Shown: positions 61,734-64,000 of the stretch, in pieces
How positions within the stretch are numbered: position 1 is the stretch's first letter
How the letters are laid out: every line of letters begins with the position of its first letter
NCBI RefSeq assembly: GCF_014145615.1
Contig: NZ_JACIVH010000042.1
Location: forward strand, 186,001 to 250,000
From: Limosilactobacillus balticus
Lineage (GTDB): Bacteria; Bacillota; Bacilli; Lactobacillales; Lactobacillaceae
Reading direction: 5' to 3'
Length of the DNA: 64,000 nt
The notes under the pieces: model-generated
Told to the model about the DNA's origin: nothing
Databases searched by the model: none
The model's input: only the letters and a program-made list of their open reading frames with translations
Translations under genes and position numbers: made by a program

Positions 61734-62945
61734 ATGAAAAAATTGACAGTTTTTATTTTATCTCTATTCATGATGCTAATGGGGGGGAGTCAATCAGTAT
61801 TAGCAAATAGTCGAATTGATGCTTCTGCAGCGATCATGGCTGATGCTTCAACAGGGCAAATTATCTATAAGCAAAATGTAGATAAGGCTCTGCCAGTGGC
61901 CTCAATTACAAAATTATTAACTATTTTGGTAATAGAAGATGAAATCCAACAGAAGCAGCTTTCGTGGGATACTCAAGTAAAAATAACTCCTGAAATTGCG
62001 GCTATTTCTAATGATGCTGCTTATTCTTCAATCGGCCTAAAATCTGGTCAATCTTATTCAGTTCGGACATTAATCAATGCAGCCCTTGTAAAGTCAGCTG
62101 ATGGAGCTACCGTGGCACTTGCGACCGCTACCGGGGATGGAACCGATGAATTTAATCTTAAAATGATGCAAAAAGCCAAAAAAATTGGAATGACTAAGAC
62201 CAACATTGTTAATTCAGTTGGATTAGATAATGGAGATATGAAAAGTTTTAAGTTAGCTGACCTTCCTAATAATGCTGCTAATACAATGAGTGCACGTGAT
62301 GTTGCCATTTTATCGCAATACTTTGTGACACATTATCCTGAACTTTTGCAAATTACAGCACAAAAAGAAGTAAAATTTCAAATAGCGAAAGATCAAGTTA
62401 AGACTGAAAAAAATCTTAATAAGATGTTACCGGGAGAGCAGTACGCTGTAAAAGGAGTAACGATTGATGGACTGAAGACGGGAACTTCTGACAGTGCAGG
62501 AGCTTGTTTTGCAAGTACAGGTAAGTATCAGGGGCATCGCATTATTACTGTTATCTTACATTCAAAAGGGAGCAATAAAGATAATCGATTTAAGGCTACT
62601 CAGAATTTATATAAGATCCTTAAGACAGAGGATCATTTACAAAAAATAAAAGTTCCATCATCAGTAACAACGCGTAAAGTAGCTAATAGTGTTGAAAAAA
62701 CAATGAAACTCACGCCACAACATGTAACCATTTGGAGTCCGTACGATACAAAAACTAACTATACACTTGGAACACAATATAAAAAGAAAAAACTAGAAGC
62801 ACCTATTTGGAAAGGTGAACGTGTGGGCAGTTTAAGAATAACTAGTGATCAGCTGGAAACGCTTAATGGTGAGCCTCTAACTTATTCCCTATATAGTGCT
62901 AATGATGTTCGACGCGGCAACTTTTGGCAACGTCTCCTGCATTAA
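61734..62945 (+). CDS. dacA: D-alanyl-D-alanine carboxypeptidase (PBP5/DacA type)
   Basis: 403 residues, GGAGAA upstream. Signal peptide of about 24 residues (FILSLFMMLMGGSQSVLA). Serine-type penicillin-binding domain: SITK (Ser57 nucleophile, Lys60), the KSADGATVAL segment where S-x-N is usual, and GLKTGTSDSAG. After residue 300 a C-terminal PBP5 domain. It removes the last residue of pentapeptide stems, producing the tetrapeptides that L,D-transpeptidases use. Divergent from the dead transpeptidase operon. Confidence 0.92.
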   Translation: MKKLTVFILSLFMMLMGGSQSVLANSRIDASAAIMADASTGQIIYKQNVDKALPVASITKLLTILVIEDEIQQKQLSWDTQVKITPEIAAISNDAAYSSIGLKSGQSYSVRTLINAALVKSADGATVALATATGDGTDEFNLKMMQKAKKIGMTKTNIVNSVGLDNGDMKSFKLADLPNNAANTMSARDVAILSQYFVTHYPELLQITAQKEVKFQIAKDQVKTEKNLNKMLPGEQYAVKGVTIDGLKTGTSDSAGACFASTGKYQGHRIITVILHSKGSNKDNRFKATQNLYKILKTEDHLQKIKVPSSVTTRKVANSVEKTMKLTPQHVTIWSPYDTKTNYTLGTQYKKKKLEAPIWKGERVGSLRITSDQLETLNGEPLTYSLYSANDVRRGNFWQRLLH

Positions 62946-63012
62946 AATAAGTTTTGGCTGCATTATTGTTCTTAGGCTTATAATCTAAGTAAACAAAAAA
63001 GCGGGTGAAATT

Positions 63013-63867
63013 ATGAAAAAAAGCCATATTGGGATTGGTGTAGTGATAGTAATTGTTATTCTGGCAATAGTTGGTGGTGCAGTTTGGCGTCAGCAAAAAC
63101 ATAGCAAATATGTGCAATCAACAACGCCAACGCTATTTTTCCATGGTGGAGGCAGTAGTTATCATGCAGAAGAACACATGGTAAATGCGGCTAAAAAAGC
63201 CGGGGTAACGAGTACAGTTCTGCGAGCTGACGTTGCTAATAACGGGAAAGTTACCCTTCATGGTTCAATGCATAAAGGGGCTATCAATCCAATTGTTGAG
63301 GTAAATTATGATAACAATAGACAGTTGAATTTTAATAAGCATGGCGAATATGCGACAAATGTTGTAAAGGCATTACAGAAACGCTATCGCATAACTAAGA
63401 TTAATATGGTTGGTCATTCCCTGGGAAATATTTCGATTATTTACTATATGTTGCAAAACGGTAAGAATCAGAATATGCCTCAATTGCAAAAACAGGTTGA
63501 TATTGCAGGTCATTTTGCTGGATTAAATTTTAAACAAGTACCTGCTGCTATCCAGCAACCAGTTGGAATGAAATTAAATAAAGACGGCAAGCCAAATGAA
63601 ATGAACGCTACATATCGTCAAATGACAGAAGTACGGCAAACCTATCCTAAAGGTCAAGTAGCAGTTCTTAATATTATCGGTGATATTGGTAATCATACAG
63701 ATGGAACTGTTGATAATGCATCGTCATTATCACTCAAGTACCTAGTAGCTGCTCGGGCAAAGTCGTACCGTGTCCTAAAAATAACAGGAAAAGATGCTCA
63801 ACATTCGAAACTTCATAATAATGCTCAAGTTGATAAGGCATTAATTAATTTCTTATGGGGTAAATAA
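63013..63867 (+). CDS. Secreted DUF915 alpha/beta hydrolase (copy 2)
   Basis: 284 residues with an N-terminal hydrophobic anchor (GIGVVIVIVILAIVGGAVW). Motifs follow copy 1: TLFFHGGGSSYHAEEHMV, VGHSLGNISII with the nucleophile Ser, and KDAQHSKLHNN. It shares the end sequence (INFLWGK versus IKFLWEK) with the copy at 7088. No lipobox. SD GCGGGTG. It is on the dacA strand 67 bases downstream, possibly cotranscribed. Confidence 0.88.
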   Translation: MKKSHIGIGVVIVIVILAIVGGAVWRQQKHSKYVQSTTPTLFFHGGGSSYHAEEHMVNAAKKAGVTSTVLRADVANNGKVTLHGSMHKGAINPIVEVNYDNNRQLNFNKHGEYATNVVKALQKRYRITKINMVGHSLGNISIIYYMLQNGKNQNMPQLQKQVDIAGHFAGLNFKQVPAAIQQPVGMKLNKDGKPNEMNATYRQMTEVRQTYPKGQVAVLNIIGDIGNHTDGTVDNASSLSLKYLVAARAKSYRVLKITGKDAQHSKLHNNAQVDKALINFLWGK

Positions 63868-63872
63868 CAAAA

Positions 63873-63912
63873 AAATCAGACGTAGAAAAATTCTGCGTCT
63901 GATTTTTTATTA
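63873..63912. terminator. Bidirectional terminator at the right edge
   Basis: AAAAATCAGACGTAGAA pairs with TTCTGCGTCTGATTTTT (one mismatch); T runs in both directions. It separates the DUF915 gene from the truncated gene at the edge. Confidence 0.8.
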
Positions 63913-64000
63913 CATCTGGCTATGATGACAATGGTGACTATTTAAATATTGTTTAGTATATGCATCAACTGCTCGTAATGCTTGCGCAACGTCATCTGGA
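63910..64000 (-). CDS. C-terminal end of an unidentified protein
   Basis: Only the last 29 codons are in the window: PDDVAQALRAVDAYTKQYL then NSHHCHHSQM and stop. The end is a His/Cys-rich tail that could bind a metal. The rest lies beyond the right edge, so the family cannot be named. Confidence 0.6.
   Translation of the reverse strand, partial: PDDVAQALRAVDAYTKQYLNSHHCHHSQM

Noticed and set aside
1-64000. Prophage, insertion sequence, tRNA, rRNA or CRISPR content
   Set aside because: No transposase, integrase, phage structural gene, clover-leaf or repeat-spacer pattern was seen in any part of the window.

Overview
The window looks like chromosomal DNA of a low-GC lactic acid bacterium, most likely Limosilactobacillus (Lactobacillus) reuteri or a close relative. 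The evidence is the gene content and style: PepN, PepC, PadC/PadR, MntH, T-box control of tRNA synthetases, ECF folate import under a tetrahydrofolate aptamer, and a KxYKxGKxW-type signal peptide on a LysM autolysin. The species call is recognition, not a database result. I see no rRNA, tRNA, CRISPR array, prophage or intact transposase. Many genes need their start moved downstream of the first in-frame start codon, because that first codon lies inside or upstream of the Shine-Dalgarno (SD) sequence; I give the corrected coordinate in each such case.

Layout. 1-7.9 kb: a truncated MalY-type C-S lyase, a DUF3737 beta-helix protein, a CMD-family protein, a quinone-reductase-like enzyme, an aldo/keto reductase, flavodoxin, and a LysR gene divergent from an acetyltransferase-hydrolase-DUF915 operon. 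8-9.2 kb: phenolic acid decarboxylase and its repressor PadR. 9.3-17.6 kb: a secreted DUF1002 protein, a dihydrofolate-reductase remnant, asparaginase, a LysR/aldo-keto reductase pair, a cysteine-free HesB-like protein, a glutamine amidotransferase, and the asnA-asnS operon behind an Asn T-box. 17.6-26.3 kb: GNAT, FolT with its riboswitch, PepN, an SDR protein, PepC and two membrane proteins. 26.3-30.2 kb: two HxlR regulators, a nitroreductase, an SDR protein, an ElaA-type GNAT behind a structured leader, and three tandem cytochrome-b5-like genes. 30.4-37.7 kb: a MetE-like gene and a ketopantoate-reductase-like gene with back-to-back Met and Ile T-boxes, an amino acid permease, a phosphodiesterase, an UMF1-type transporter and a 44-codon gene with a strong promoter. 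37.9-44.2 kb: an unusual ThrRS behind a Thr T-box, a Ser-rich membrane protein, MntH and a zinc alcohol dehydrogenase. 44.4-48.8 kb: a TetR/FtsX/ATPase operon that I identify as HrtRBA (heme sensor and heme efflux) plus a fused ABC exporter. 48.9-57.4 kb: small genes, ArsR, a LysM autolysin, LacI, an MFS transporter, and HisRS behind a His T-box. 57.5-64 kb: NnrE, then a cell-wall cluster of two L,D-transpeptidases, one catalytically dead L,D-transpeptidase homologue, two related small membrane proteins, a 26-residue membrane peptide, a D,D-carboxypeptidase and a second DUF915 hydrolase.

Main themes. (1) Five T-box leaders, with readable specifier codons for Asn, Met, Ile, Thr and His. (2) A heme theme: HrtRBA with two copies of its known operator, and three tandem b5-like domains, one of which has lost its heme ligands. 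(3) Electrophile and redox defence: quinone reductase, nitroreductase, an HxlR protein with the sensor-type N-terminal Cys, flavodoxin and aldo/keto reductases. (4) A peptidoglycan module pairing D,D-carboxypeptidase with L,D-transpeptidases. (5) A ThrRS that lacks the TGS domain and has lost all recognisable editing-site residues. The best candidates for something undescribed are the ThrRS, the transpeptidase cluster with its dead homologue and paired small membrane proteins, the b5-like trio, the 44-residue protein, and the leader or small RNA at 28.7 kb.
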